36,568 nt of DNA from Vulcanimicrobiota bacterium. GTDB lineage: Bacteria; Vulcanimicrobiota; Vulcanimicrobiia; Eremiobacterales; Eremiobacteraceae. The DNA is taken from NCBI GenBank assembly GCA_014304875.1, contig JACRUD010000206.1:1-36568 (forward strand). Direction: 5' to 3'. The position numbers and the translations under genes were made by a program. Below the pieces are notes generated by a model, which was given only the letters and a program-made list of their open reading frames with translations, was not told where the DNA came from and did no database searches. Positions 24,681-31,372 of this stretch are shown here, piece after piece; position 1 is the stretch's first letter, and each line of letters begins with the position of its first letter.

Positions 24681-25373
24681 GTGTCGCTACGAACGGTGTT
24701 CCTCGACATAGACGGCACGCTGCTGGACAGCAACGGCGCCCATGCCCAAGCTTGGAGCGAGGCCTGCGCGGAGTTTGGCTACGATCGACCTGCGAGCTTC
24801 TTCTTGCCGCTGATCGGGATGGGCGGCGACAGGATCTTTCCGAAGATCGACCCTGACTTAAGCGATGCGCGGGAACCGGGAAAGTCGATCTCCCGCCGGC
24901 GCCAGGAAATGTTCCTTAAGAACTACGCGCCTCACCTCAGGCCGACGGCCGGCGCGAGGGCGTTTGTCGAGCGCTTGCGCGACACAGGTCTCGCTCGCAT
25001 GGTGGCGAGCTCGGCCAAAAGCGATGAGATCGCGGCGCTGTTGCGGGCCGCCCAAGTCTCGGATTTGATCGATGACGCGACGACCTCGGATGACGCCGAG
25101 CAGTCAAAGCCGGCGCCGGATATCATCCACACAGCTCTAAAAAAAGCGGATGTGCAGCCGGCCGAGGCTGTTTTGTTGGGGGACACGCCGTACGATGTCG
25201 AGGCGGGCCGAAACGCGGGAGTGAACGTCGTCGCGGTGCGTTCGGGCGGCTGGGACGATGATGCTCTCGCGGGCGCCGTCGTCGTATACGACGATCCGGC
25301 GGACATATTGCGCCATTACGATCGATCGCCTTTCGGCATACCGGCGCGCGACGGTGCGGGAGGCGTGAAATGA
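24681..25373 (+). CDS. HAD-family hydrolase (phosphoglycolate phosphatase-like)
   Basis: The 230-residue cytoplasmic protein has all four HAD motifs: FLDIDGTLLDS (Asp9, Asp11), VASSAKSDE, SKPAPDI with the conserved Lys, and LLGDTPYDVEAG. A helical cap domain occupies about residues 15-85. This is the subfamily I phosphomonoesterase pattern of phosphoglycolate phosphatases and beta-phosphoglucomutases; the substrate is open. Translation starts at GTG 24681, which puts the nucleophile motif at the usual position. Its stop lies 17 bases from the stop of the convergent DUF2332 gene. Confidence 0.87.
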   Translation: MSLRTVFLDIDGTLLDSNGAHAQAWSEACAEFGYDRPASFFLPLIGMGGDRIFPKIDPDLSDAREPGKSISRRRQEMFLKNYAPHLRPTAGARAFVERLRDTGLARMVASSAKSDEIAALLRAAQVSDLIDDATTSDDAEQSKPAPDIIHTALKKADVQPAEAVLLGDTPYDVEAGRNAGVNVVAVRSGGWDDDALAGAVVVYDDPADILRHYDRSPFGIPARDGAGGVK

Positions 25374-25390
25374 AGGCGGCCCAAAGACCG

Positions 25391-26470
25391 TCAGGCTGAA
25401 GAAAGCCATTCCAGCCATTCTCCATGCGGGCTGCAACGCGCAAGCACTGCGCGATCGGGGCCGCCGTTATGGAACTGCGTGAGAAGAACGCGCGGAGTCT
25501 GCTCCTTCGGTGTCCAGACGATGCTCGCGACGGCGAGATCCCTGTGCTTGGCCTCGCTTGTCAACACGTCATCAAGACGCTGTTGTGAGTCGGGTGAAAG
25601 CTGATTCATCACCATCGTGTGGAAGACGCACGGAAAAGCATCCCCCGGAATAGTTCGCAGAATGCCCGCCAGCCCGTCGCACGCATCTCCTCGCACTACA
25701 TCAAGGCGCCGCCTCCGCGCAAGCGCCACGGCGGCGGCGAACGTCCGGCGACGACTCTCATGCTCGGGCCAGATGAGAGCCTTCAGCCACAGTATCGAGT
25801 CATCATCGAAGACGTCAATCGGGTTTAAGTCGATGCCCACGCGCGCCGAGACGGCGGGCATCGTGTCCGGCAAGCGCGGGATATTGCGGCCTTTGAGCCG
25901 GCAGTGCAAGCGAACAGAAGAGTCCGACGGTCCGAATGTCAGTCCTGCGCCGTAGTCGTAGTGGTAGCGGTCCCATAGCAGATTTAGGCCCGCGCTGGCG
26001 CCTATCTCGACGAGACCGATGGACCTTTTGCCTTGCCGGCGCAATGCGATCGCAAACGCCGGCAGCAGCGCCGAGCATCGCGAGACCTCGTTGGTCTGGA
26101 CCAAGCGGTTGTTCACGAGCCCGCGGATGGCATCCGAGTGCCGCAAACAGAACTCACGGAAAAGGGGATATGCGCTCTCTGGATCCGACACGCGCGGCGT
26201 GACGTCGGCGTAGAAGCGGGCTAGCGGTTCCTCACCGCCGCCGGCGAGCAACAAGTAATGCACTGCGGCGAACAGCAAGTTGGGCATGGGCTGCCCCTTG
26301 CGAACCTCACGCAGGAGGCCCAGGATCTGCTCGTCTGCGGCGATGGGCCGGCATAGTTCAGAGTAGAGCCTGCTCTGCGACCGTGCTTGAGCTGCCCGGA
26401 ATATCGAAAATGCTTCGGACGCCCTTTGCAAAAATCGGACATCATCTTTGGCCGATCCGTCATGTCCCAC
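25391..26470 (-). CDS. DUF2332 family protein
   Basis: The frame encodes a DUF2332-type protein of about 360 residues. Recognisable parts are RFLQRASEAFSIFRAAQARSQ at the start, SRLYSELCRPIAADEQIL, FREFCLRHSDAIRGLVNNRLVQTNEVSRC, the glycine-rich VEIGASAGLNLLWDRY, and VFHTMVMNQLSPDSQQRL. The VEIGASAGLNL stretch resembles an S-adenosylmethionine-binding loop, so a methyltransferase-like fold is possible; the family is uncharacterised. I chose GTG 26470 because it puts the conserved region about 10 residues from the N-terminus. The frame extends to a TTG at 26641, but those extra 57 residues are low-complexity and basic. Confidence 0.75.
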   Translation of the reverse strand: MGHDGSAKDDVRFLQRASEAFSIFRAAQARSQSRLYSELCRPIAADEQILGLLREVRKGQPMPNLLFAAVHYLLLAGGGEEPLARFYADVTPRVSDPESAYPLFREFCLRHSDAIRGLVNNRLVQTNEVSRCSALLPAFAIALRRQGKRSIGLVEIGASAGLNLLWDRYHYDYGAGLTFGPSDSSVRLHCRLKGRNIPRLPDTMPAVSARVGIDLNPIDVFDDDSILWLKALIWPEHESRRRTFAAAVALARRRRLDVVRGDACDGLAGILRTIPGDAFPCVFHTMVMNQLSPDSQQRLDDVLTSEAKHRDLAVASIVWTPKEQTPRVLLTQFHNGGPDRAVLARCSPHGEWLEWLSSA

Positions 26471-26666
26471 GCCGTCTAGTTGCGGGGTCGCGCTGAGCTT
26501 CCCCGCGTGGCGCTGTCGGCCGGAGATCGTTTTGCATGGTCGAGACGGCTCGCGTTTTTTCGGACTCCCCGGCCGCGAAGATGCGCCAAAAGACCCAAGT
26601 AGTTGCTCCCGGTCCGGGGAACGAGGAGCGTGGGAACTCAAACTGTGACTCGCGTCACTTGTCGCC

Positions 26667-26673
26667 GGGAGGT
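26667..26673 (+). promoter_or_regulatory. Ribosome binding site of the 45-residue membrane protein
   Basis: gggaggt lies 7 bases before the ATG at 26681 and decides this start over the in-frame upstream ATG at 26603. Confidence 0.55.
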
Positions 26674-26680
26674 CCTAACG

Positions 26681-26818
26681 ATGTCACGGACCATCGTCAA
26701 CGCATTCCAGATGTCGGTCGCGGTTTGCCTTGGCTTCCTGCTGTCGCCTGTGGTGCTGTCCATAACGACCGAGTTGCAGAGCCGGTACTTCCCCTCAGTC
26801 GGCGTTTCCCTCAAGTAG
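26681..26818 (+). CDS. Small membrane protein, 45 residues
   Basis: The 45-residue frame MSRTIVNAFQMSVAVCLGFLLS... has one hydrophobic segment (about residues 11-29, MSVAVCLGFLLSPVVLSITT) and ends LQSRYFPSVGVSLK. It could be a single-pass membrane peptide or an uncleaved signal anchor. Its ribosome binding site is strong, and the next gene starts 7 bases after its stop, so they form an operon. No family recognised. Confidence 0.55.
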   Translation: MSRTIVNAFQMSVAVCLGFLLSPVVLSITTELQSRYFPSVGVSLK

Positions 26819-26825
26819 CCTCGCC

Positions 26826-27317
26826 GTGCTAGCGGCCGCCCCAAACCGAGTCCTGGGTGCCGCCGCGTCGCTGGTCTTGATGACGGCCGTATGCTTGCCG
26901 GGTGCTGCAGCCGCACGCGAGTCTGCGGCAGATTGCGGCCCCGTCTCGGTGAGCGGCATGGAAGCGCAAACCGCGCGCCTCATAAAGGAGAACCATCGGC
27001 TCGATGCCTGGGTGGCGGCCGACACGGCCGGGCGCTGTTACGGCATGCTCGCCTTGTCGCACCGCGAGCGGCGGCATTACGAAGATCTGTACCGGGCGGG
27101 CCTATTCTGCCTGATCGCCTACGGAACGGGCAGGGATGAGCCGGCTCTGGCGGCGAGCGAAGATGGCTCGCTACTGTTGGAGAACGATTTGATCTACAGC
27201 GCCGGAGTGCTGCAGAGCATCGGCGACGACGGCAACGCCCCGCCGGACATCCGCAGCAACGCGCGATCTCTCGTGAGCCGGTTGATCGAGGCAATCAAGC
27301 CGGCAGCGAAGCCGTAG
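26826..27317 (+). CDS. Secreted protein of unknown function
   Basis: GTG 26826 starts a 163-residue protein with a signal peptide (VLGAAASLVLMTAVCLPGAAAA, likely cleavage after AAA near 30). The mature part has four Cys (ADCGP, GRCYG, LFCLIAYG), enough for one or two disulfides, and the pattern LDAWVAADTAGRCYGMLALSHRERRHYEDLYRAGLFC. I do not recognise a family; the helical composition suggests a small periplasmic domain. It follows the 45-residue membrane protein gene and precedes two further small genes. Confidence 0.65.
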   Translation: MLAAAPNRVLGAAASLVLMTAVCLPGAAAARESAADCGPVSVSGMEAQTARLIKENHRLDAWVAADTAGRCYGMLALSHRERRHYEDLYRAGLFCLIAYGTGRDEPALAASEDGSLLLENDLIYSAGVLQSIGDDGNAPPDIRSNARSLVSRLIEAIKPAAKP

Positions 27318-27335
27318 AGAAACGGGACTGAATCT

Positions 27336-27569
27336 ATGGAGCGCGATGCCAACGAACCAGATTCCGAGCAACAGGGGCAGGACGCGCATCCGAAACACTG
27401 GAGCGAGGGCTCTCCGGCACCGGTCGAGCCGTCGAAGCGCATCGTAGAGCAGGCGAAATACGGGTTCGAGCGGGGCGACTTAGCGGCGAGTTCGATGCCC
27501 GAACAAGATACGGCGGATTCGCCCGGCGCGCCAAGCGACGGGACCGGCTCGAGCACAAACGAGGAGTAG
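27336..27569 (+). CDS. Small acidic, probably disordered protein
   Basis: The 77-residue frame is rich in Glu, Asp, Ser, Pro and Gln (MERDANEPDSEQQGQDAHPKHW at the start, GTGSSTNEE at the end) with one short helix-forming stretch (SKRIVEQAKYGFERG). No signal peptide or membrane segment is visible, and no family is recognised. It starts 18 bases after the preceding stop on the same strand, which supports it as a real gene. The ribosome binding site is weak. Confidence 0.5.
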   Translation: MERDANEPDSEQQGQDAHPKHWSEGSPAPVEPSKRIVEQAKYGFERGDLAASSMPEQDTADSPGAPSDGTGSSTNEE

Positions 27570-27637
27570 ACGGGGCGGCGATTCAAGTGTGACGCCGATA
27601 ACACTAAGGTGTAAACTTTCGAAAGGGAGTTACGCCT

Positions 27638-28102
27638 ATGAACCCCCGGAATCACTTTGCGATCGTCTTGCTAACCGGTTTGTCGCTGGCTCTGACCAGG
27701 CCCGTTCTCAGCTCGCCTACACCGTCGCCCTTGGCGCCCGCCGACGAGTATTTCGGTCGACAAAAACTGAGCATTCTCAGCATCACCAATACTTTGCACG
27801 ATGCCAGCCGGCGTGTGGCCGTCAATCCCAAGCGCGCGCCCTCTTTATATAAGCCGCTGCTGACCGTAGAAGATGCCGTCCAAGACTGGGCGCGTAAATA
27901 TCCGCAGGACGCTTGGATCGCGCCGCGCGCGCAGACGATGTTTCACCTATTTCGCTGCATGGGCACAGGCGACGGCGAACGAGAGGCCGACCACTGTCGA
28001 GACCTGATCGCGCGAGTCAGCCCCGGCCCTAGGACGACGATTGCGAACGCAAAACGCCCAGCAGCAGGAAGCCACGCTGCCGGCCCGACGGTTTTGCCCT
28101 AA
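27638..28102 (+). CDS. Secreted protein of unknown function
   Basis: The 154-residue protein starts at ATG 27638 after a good ribosome binding site (gaaagggag, 8 bases before). It has a signal peptide (FAIVLLTGLSLALTRPVLSS). The mature part reads ADEYFGRQKLSILSITNTL and later EDAVQDWARKYPQDAWIAPRAQTMFHLFRCMG, a helical pattern resembling small tetratricopeptide-like periplasmic proteins. The C-terminal 25 residues are Ala/Pro/Arg-rich and probably disordered. It is the last of four small genes on this strand; a type A repeat follows 47 bases after its stop. Confidence 0.68.
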   Translation: MNPRNHFAIVLLTGLSLALTRPVLSSPTPSPLAPADEYFGRQKLSILSITNTLHDASRRVAVNPKRAPSLYKPLLTVEDAVQDWARKYPQDAWIAPRAQTMFHLFRCMGTGDGEREADHCRDLIARVSPGPRTTIANAKRPAAGSHAAGPTVLP

Positions 28103-28148
28103 AGCGTAGCGGGGACGATTTGCCCTTACGCCGCGTCGGGCGCGGGAG

Positions 28149-28180
28149 ACGGACCTGAAGGTCCGTGGCTACGTAAGGGG
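28149..28180 (+). repeat. Palindromic repeat, type A, forward
   Basis: acggacctgaaggtccgt is a perfect 8-pair hairpin apart from its two-base tip; the tail ggctacgtaaggggg differs from ggctacattgg at two positions. It lies after the 27638-28102 gene and before the ferritin-like gene. Confidence 0.75.
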
Positions 28181-28203
28181 GTTTAAAGCGTTGGGGCGGC
28201 CAC

Positions 28204-28217
28204 GCCTTGGGTATAAC
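28204..28217 (+). promoter_or_regulatory. Promoter-like element before the ferritin-like gene
   Basis: The 17 bases ending at 28217 (cacg, three variable bases, tgggtataac, allowing t at the fourth) match the element at 30471-30487 before the metallothionein gene at 14 of 17 positions. gggtat or gtataa would serve as the -10. gtttaa at 28181-28186 resembles a stress-sigma -35, but at 22 bases the spacer is too long. Confidence 0.4.
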
Positions 28218-28272
28218 TATGCGAACCTTAGACCTTCAGTTGTTCCAACCATAGTAGAAGGGATTTTCTTGG

Positions 28273-28593
28273 ATGGGATTCGAGCAGTATCACGAACCGG
28301 CCAACGAACTGAGCGAACAGACGCGCACGTTCGCGCGCATGGCGGTATCTTTGGGTGAAGAAGCCGATGCGATCAATTGGTACGAGCAACGGATGTCGGT
28401 CGAGAAAGACCCGGCCGCGAAAGCGATCATGGAAGACGCGCAAGAAGAAGAGTTCAAACACTTCGGAATGGCGCTGGAATACCTCGCCCGCCAGAAGCCC
28501 AAATGGAAAGCGACCTTGCAGAAGATCTTGTTCCAAAGCGGGGACCTCGTGACGCTCGGCAAGAAGGGCGAAGAAGCGGCCGAGGGCTCGTGA
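28273..28593 (+). CDS. Encapsulated-ferritin-like (EncFtn family) iron-binding protein, without encapsulin
   Basis: The 106-residue two-helix protein matches the EncFtn ferritin-like family in its opening (YHEPANELSEQTR), first helix (SLGEEADAINWYEQR) and second helix (DAQEEEFKHFGMALEYL). By alignment from memory with Rhodospirillum EncFtn (offset of two), the ferroxidase ligands are Glu30, Glu60 and His63, with Tyr37, Trp36 and the entry-site Glu29/Asp32. EncFtn forms a decamer that oxidises Fe(II) inside an encapsulin shell. Here the C-terminus ends KKGEEAAEGS without the usual shell-targeting peptide, and no encapsulin gene is in the window. A Shine-Dalgarno (gaaggga) lies about 10 bases before the ATG. 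The next gene starts on its stop codon (TGATG). Confidence 0.78.
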   Translation: MGFEQYHEPANELSEQTRTFARMAVSLGEEADAINWYEQRMSVEKDPAAKAIMEDAQEEEFKHFGMALEYLARQKPKWKATLQKILFQSGDLVTLGKKGEEAAEGS

Positions 28594-29510
28594 TGGCACC
28601 TCTGACCGATCCGTCGAACGCGAGCAAAGCCGATCTTAATAGAAAAGCATTTATCGCCTTATCGGGGGGTGCCCTCGCGTTGAGCACAAGCATGGCCGCG
28701 GCGCTGGCGGCGGGCGAAGGCTTCGGCATGTTCCACGACCCGATCGTTTCCGAAGACGACCCCGCCATCGTGGTCGAACGGCCGACGTTAAAGAGGCCCG
28801 GCGGCGATGTCGACTCGTACGCCGCGCTGCCCCGCGGTGCGTCGAAAAACGCACCCGGCGTGGTGGTCGTGCAGGCCATCTGGGGAATAGACACGCAACT
28901 GCGCGATGTCGTGCGGCGCTTTGCCAAAGCGGGGTACGTGACGATCGCGCCCGACCTTTTCGCCCGCCTCAATGCTCCGAGCGGCGACCATGCGTCGGAC
29001 TACGCGCCCTATCGCGCGCTGGCGGAAAAATTGAGCGACGACCAAGTCGACGGCGATTTGCAAGCCGGCGGGACGTGGATACGGGCGCGCGCCGGCGTGG
29101 GGTCAACCGATCGCCCGCCGAAGGTGGGCATCACCGGTTTTTGCATGGGCGGCGGCATCGCGTTTAGGCAAGCTATCAGCAAGCCGGCGTTCGACGCGGT
29201 CGCGGTGTGGTACGGCAAAGTGCGGCAACGTCCGCGCGACGGTGGCCCGGCCACGGAACCATCTTTGGCCTACGCCGATGCGCTCAGCATCCCGTTGCTC
29301 GGGAGTTTCGGGGGTCGAGACACGAGCATCCCGGTCGAGGAGGTGCGCCAGCTCGATCGGCGCCTGCGCGGCGCCCACGACATCAAGATCTACGACGAAG
29401 CGGGCCACGCGTTTTTCGATGATCAGCGATCGAGTTACGTCCCTTCGGCGGCCACCGACGCCTGGACCCGCACCCTCGCGTGGTTCCACCGCTACCTCAC
29501 AGCCGCTTAA
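28593..29510 (+). CDS. Dienelactone hydrolase-family alpha/beta hydrolase with N-terminal signal
   Basis: The 305-residue protein overlaps the ferritin-like gene by one base (TGATG), so the two are coupled. The N-terminus SKADLNRKAFIALSGGALALS resembles a secretion signal with a single-Arg, Tat-like start. The catalytic triad of the family is present as Cys184 (GFCMGGG), Asp243 (GGRD) and His272 (AGHAFF). The usual Glu after the first strand, which controls the Cys in dienelactone hydrolase (QEIFG), is Ala95 here (QAIWG), so the nucleophile may be set up differently. The substrate is unknown. Export would place it in the periplasm, away from the classical chlorocatechol pathway. Confidence 0.85.
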   Translation: MAPLTDPSNASKADLNRKAFIALSGGALALSTSMAAALAAGEGFGMFHDPIVSEDDPAIVVERPTLKRPGGDVDSYAALPRGASKNAPGVVVVQAIWGIDTQLRDVVRRFAKAGYVTIAPDLFARLNAPSGDHASDYAPYRALAEKLSDDQVDGDLQAGGTWIRARAGVGSTDRPPKVGITGFCMGGGIAFRQAISKPAFDAVAVWYGKVRQRPRDGGPATEPSLAYADALSIPLLGSFGGRDTSIPVEEVRQLDRRLRGAHDIKIYDEAGHAFFDDQRSSYVPSAATDAWTRTLAWFHRYLTAA

Positions 29511-29530
29511 CCGTCGGAAAGGGAAGCACG

Positions 29531-30400
29531 ATGATCGACATGCTGCTCGAAATGGTGGATTCAAGCGACGAGCTGAGCCGGCTCAGCGAACGCGTGCAGC
29601 CGGCGGTGCTGGACGCATTTAAAAACGCGGGCGCCGTGGGCGGCGACGTGAAGAACGCCTTGCATGGGACCTGGCTGGGGCACCCGCTTCATCCGGTCCT
29701 CGTCAGCCTTCCCATCGGCGCCTGGACGGCGGCGGTTCTATTCGATGTAGGTTCGGGGATTTTCGGGCGCAAGGAATTACGCGCCGGCGCAGATGCGTGT
29801 GTCGCGTTCGGCCTGGTCGGAGCGCTTGGGTCGGCAGCTACCGGGCTTGCCGACTGGACGGGGGTCACGGGGAAGGGACGGCAATTAGGTTCGGCCCATG
29901 CGATCCTGAACCTGAGCGCAACGGCTTTATTCGCCACGTCGCTCGGCTTGCGGCGGGCTCGCCATCGCAAGACGGGCATCGCAACCGCGCTGATGGGCTA
30001 CGGCCTGGCGCTGGTCTCTTCGTACATCGGCGGGGATTTGGTCTACGGCAAAAAGGTCGGCGTCGATCATGCAGAGCGCGATGGACTGCCTGACGATTAC
30101 GTCGCCGTGCTTGCCGAGGGGGAGCTCGAGGAGGGGCGACCGCGTCGGGTTGATGCCAAAGGCGCTCCGGTCGTGCTGGTGCGCCAGGGCGACACCATTC
30201 GGGCTCTTTACGAGAAGTGTTCGCACATGGGCGGCCCGCTCGCCGAGGGAAGCGTTGAAGGCGACAACATACGCTGCCCTTGGCACGGCTCATGCTTCTC
30301 CCTAGACGACGGCCACGTGGTAGACGGTCCGGCGACGTTCCCCCAGCCGTGCTTCGACGCCCGCATCAACAAGGGCCAGATCGAAGTCCGCCGAGTGTAG
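29531..30400 (+). CDS. DUF2231 membrane domain fused to a Rieske [2Fe-2S] ferredoxin domain
   Basis: The 289-residue protein begins with about 45 soluble residues, then a DUF2231 membrane domain (about 48-175, with GHPLHPVLVSLPIGAW and four hydrophobic segments). A C-terminal Rieske domain follows (about 185-285). The cluster ligands are all visible: Cys230-x-His232 (CSHMGGPL) and Cys249-xx-His252 (CPWHGSCF). The fusion puts a ferredoxin-like redox centre on the membrane; the electron partners are unknown. The ATG at 29531 follows ggaaagggaag and starts 20 bases after the hydrolase stop, so it is in the same operon as the ferritin-like protein. The open frame upstream of 29531 is not supported. 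Confidence 0.87.
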   Translation: MIDMLLEMVDSSDELSRLSERVQPAVLDAFKNAGAVGGDVKNALHGTWLGHPLHPVLVSLPIGAWTAAVLFDVGSGIFGRKELRAGADACVAFGLVGALGSAATGLADWTGVTGKGRQLGSAHAILNLSATALFATSLGLRRARHRKTGIATALMGYGLALVSSYIGGDLVYGKKVGVDHAERDGLPDDYVAVLAEGELEEGRPRRVDAKGAPVVLVRQGDTIRALYEKCSHMGGPLAEGSVEGDNIRCPWHGSCFSLDDGHVVDGPATFPQPCFDARINKGQIEVRRV

Positions 30401-30470
30401 CTTTCGCGTTCCTTTCGCGGCGCCGCTACGGAGGGCTGTCGGGCGTGAAAACCGGAATGTGGTGAAGCGG

Positions 30471-30487
30471 CACGGAGTGGGTATAAC
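30471..30487 (+). promoter_or_regulatory. Promoter-like element before the metallothionein gene
   Basis: cacggagtgggtataac, nearly identical to the element before the ferritin-like gene (cacgccttgggtataac). An ECF-like ggaat lies further upstream at 30454-30458. The element is 48 bases before the start codon. Confidence 0.4.
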
Positions 30488-30521
30488 CAGTCGGTACCGA
30501 CGAAACGCCGCAACGATTTGC

Positions 30522-30529
30522 GGAGGAGG
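30522..30529 (+). promoter_or_regulatory. Ribosome binding site of the metallothionein gene
   Basis: ggaggagg lies 5 bases before the ATG at 30535, close to the ideal Shine-Dalgarno. Confidence 0.7.
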
Positions 30530-30534
30530 CGATC

Positions 30535-30675
30535 ATGGCGAAGTGTGGATGCGGATCATGCAGTTGCACGGTCGAGGCGGAAGGCGGCAAGGCCGGCTAT
30601 TGCAGCGACGTCTGCAAGGCGGATTGCGGGAGCAGCCGCAGCTGCGATTGCGGCCATCCGGATTGTAAGCCGTAG
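30535..30675 (+). CDS. Bacterial metallothionein, 46 residues
   Basis: A 46-residue frame, too short for many gene finders, holds ten Cys and one His. It opens MAKCGCGSCSCTVEAEGG (CxCxxCxC), continues KAGYCSDVCKADCG and ends SCDCGHPDCKP. This is the layout of bacterial SmtA/BmtA metallothioneins (CxCxxCxC, then YCSxxC, then CxCGHxxC). These bind zinc, cadmium or copper in a thiolate cluster in the cytoplasm. Its ribosome binding site is excellent. It follows the ferritin-like/hydrolase/Rieske operon by 134 bases and has its own promoter-like element. An inverted pair of type B repeats follows directly after the stop and could act as its terminator. Confidence 0.85.
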   Translation: MAKCGCGSCSCTVEAEGGKAGYCSDVCKADCGSSRSCDCGHPDCKP

Positions 30676-30681
30676 CGCTTT

Positions 30682-30707
30682 TGTAGCGCCGCGGCTTCGG
30701 TCGCGGC
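30682..30707 (-). repeat. Palindromic repeat, type B, reverse orientation
   Basis: On the minus strand it reads gccgcgaccgaagccgcggc followed by gctaca, matching the copy at 22219. It starts 6 bases after the metallothionein stop and faces the forward copy at 30727. Confidence 0.75.
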
Positions 30708-30726
30708 CCGCGGTGCCCGCGAATGC

Positions 30727-30757
30727 GGCCGCCACTAAAGCGGCGGCGCTACATTAG
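30727..30757 (+). repeat. Palindromic repeat, type B, forward
   Basis: ccgcc/ggcgg-type arms around actaaag, followed by cgctacattag. With the reverse copy at 30682-30707 it makes a larger foldback: tgtagcgccgc (30682-30692) can pair with gcggcgctaca (30743-30753). Confidence 0.8.
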
Positions 30758-30830
30758 CAGCGGCTAGTGCCAGCGGCTCCCAATCGGTAGGTTGCAGTAA
30801 AAAGCGCAATGGCGCCGTATACAGCGCCGC

Positions 30831-31286
30831 ATGGATATCCGCATGGCGACGGCTGGGGCTGTGTTAGCCGCCGTCGTCGGCGCTTCCACGCCTTCGCTCC
30901 CATCTTTTAGCGGGCGCGGGCCTCTGGCGCACGATCGAGAGTGCGCGATGACGGCCATCGCCAAGATCGTGAATAGGGATCGTTATCGAGACACCCTCGA
31001 AGGAACGCATTTCTCAAGCGGCCGCAGCTCCTTGCGTCTGGAGTTCGCAAACGGGTGGGTGATCGATGGCTACTCGCCGTTAGCCGTCGCCTTTGAGGAC
31101 GATCCCCACGCCGTGCTGGCTTTTCGGCCGAACGATAAGGTTCAAGCGTGTCCGATCCAGCGCACGTACTGCGATGACGATCGGGGCGATTGGCAAGTGG
31201 CGCTTCGGGTTTACGATTTTACGGCTAAGGAGTCAGTCACCGGACTGCAATCTCACTGCCGGCAACTACTGCCGGACACCGATTAG
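30831..31286 (+). CDS. Secreted protein of unknown function
   Basis: The 151-residue frame starts at ATG 30831 (a second ATG at 30843 is equally possible; neither has a clear ribosome binding site). A short signal-like segment (ATAGAVLAAVVGAST) is followed by a mature part with four Cys (RECAMT, VQACPIQRTYCDDD, SHCRQ) and strands such as SSLRLEFANGWVIDGYSP and WQVALRVYDFTAKE, suggesting a small beta-rich periplasmic domain. No family recognised. Confidence 0.55.
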   Translation: MDIRMATAGAVLAAVVGASTPSLPSFSGRGPLAHDRECAMTAIAKIVNRDRYRDTLEGTHFSSGRSSLRLEFANGWVIDGYSPLAVAFEDDPHAVLAFRPNDKVQACPIQRTYCDDDRGDWQVALRVYDFTAKESVTGLQSHCRQLLPDTD

Positions 31287-31372
31287 GCCGACGCCGTTTC
31301 GCAAACGCGAACCCAAACGGTGCCGCTGAACGGCCGCTTCCGGCATGCTGACGCGCTCGCGTGCGCCGGGGG

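Noticed and set aside
24568-24711. 47-codon plus-strand frame starting in the divergent intergenic palindrome
   Set aside because: It has no ribosome binding site, overlaps the HAD start in another frame and its composition is not convincing.
30459-30757. Two longer frames overlapping the metallothionein gene
   Set aside because: They are basic, low-complexity shadows in other frames; the 46-residue Cys-rich frame has the matching ribosome binding site and family pattern.
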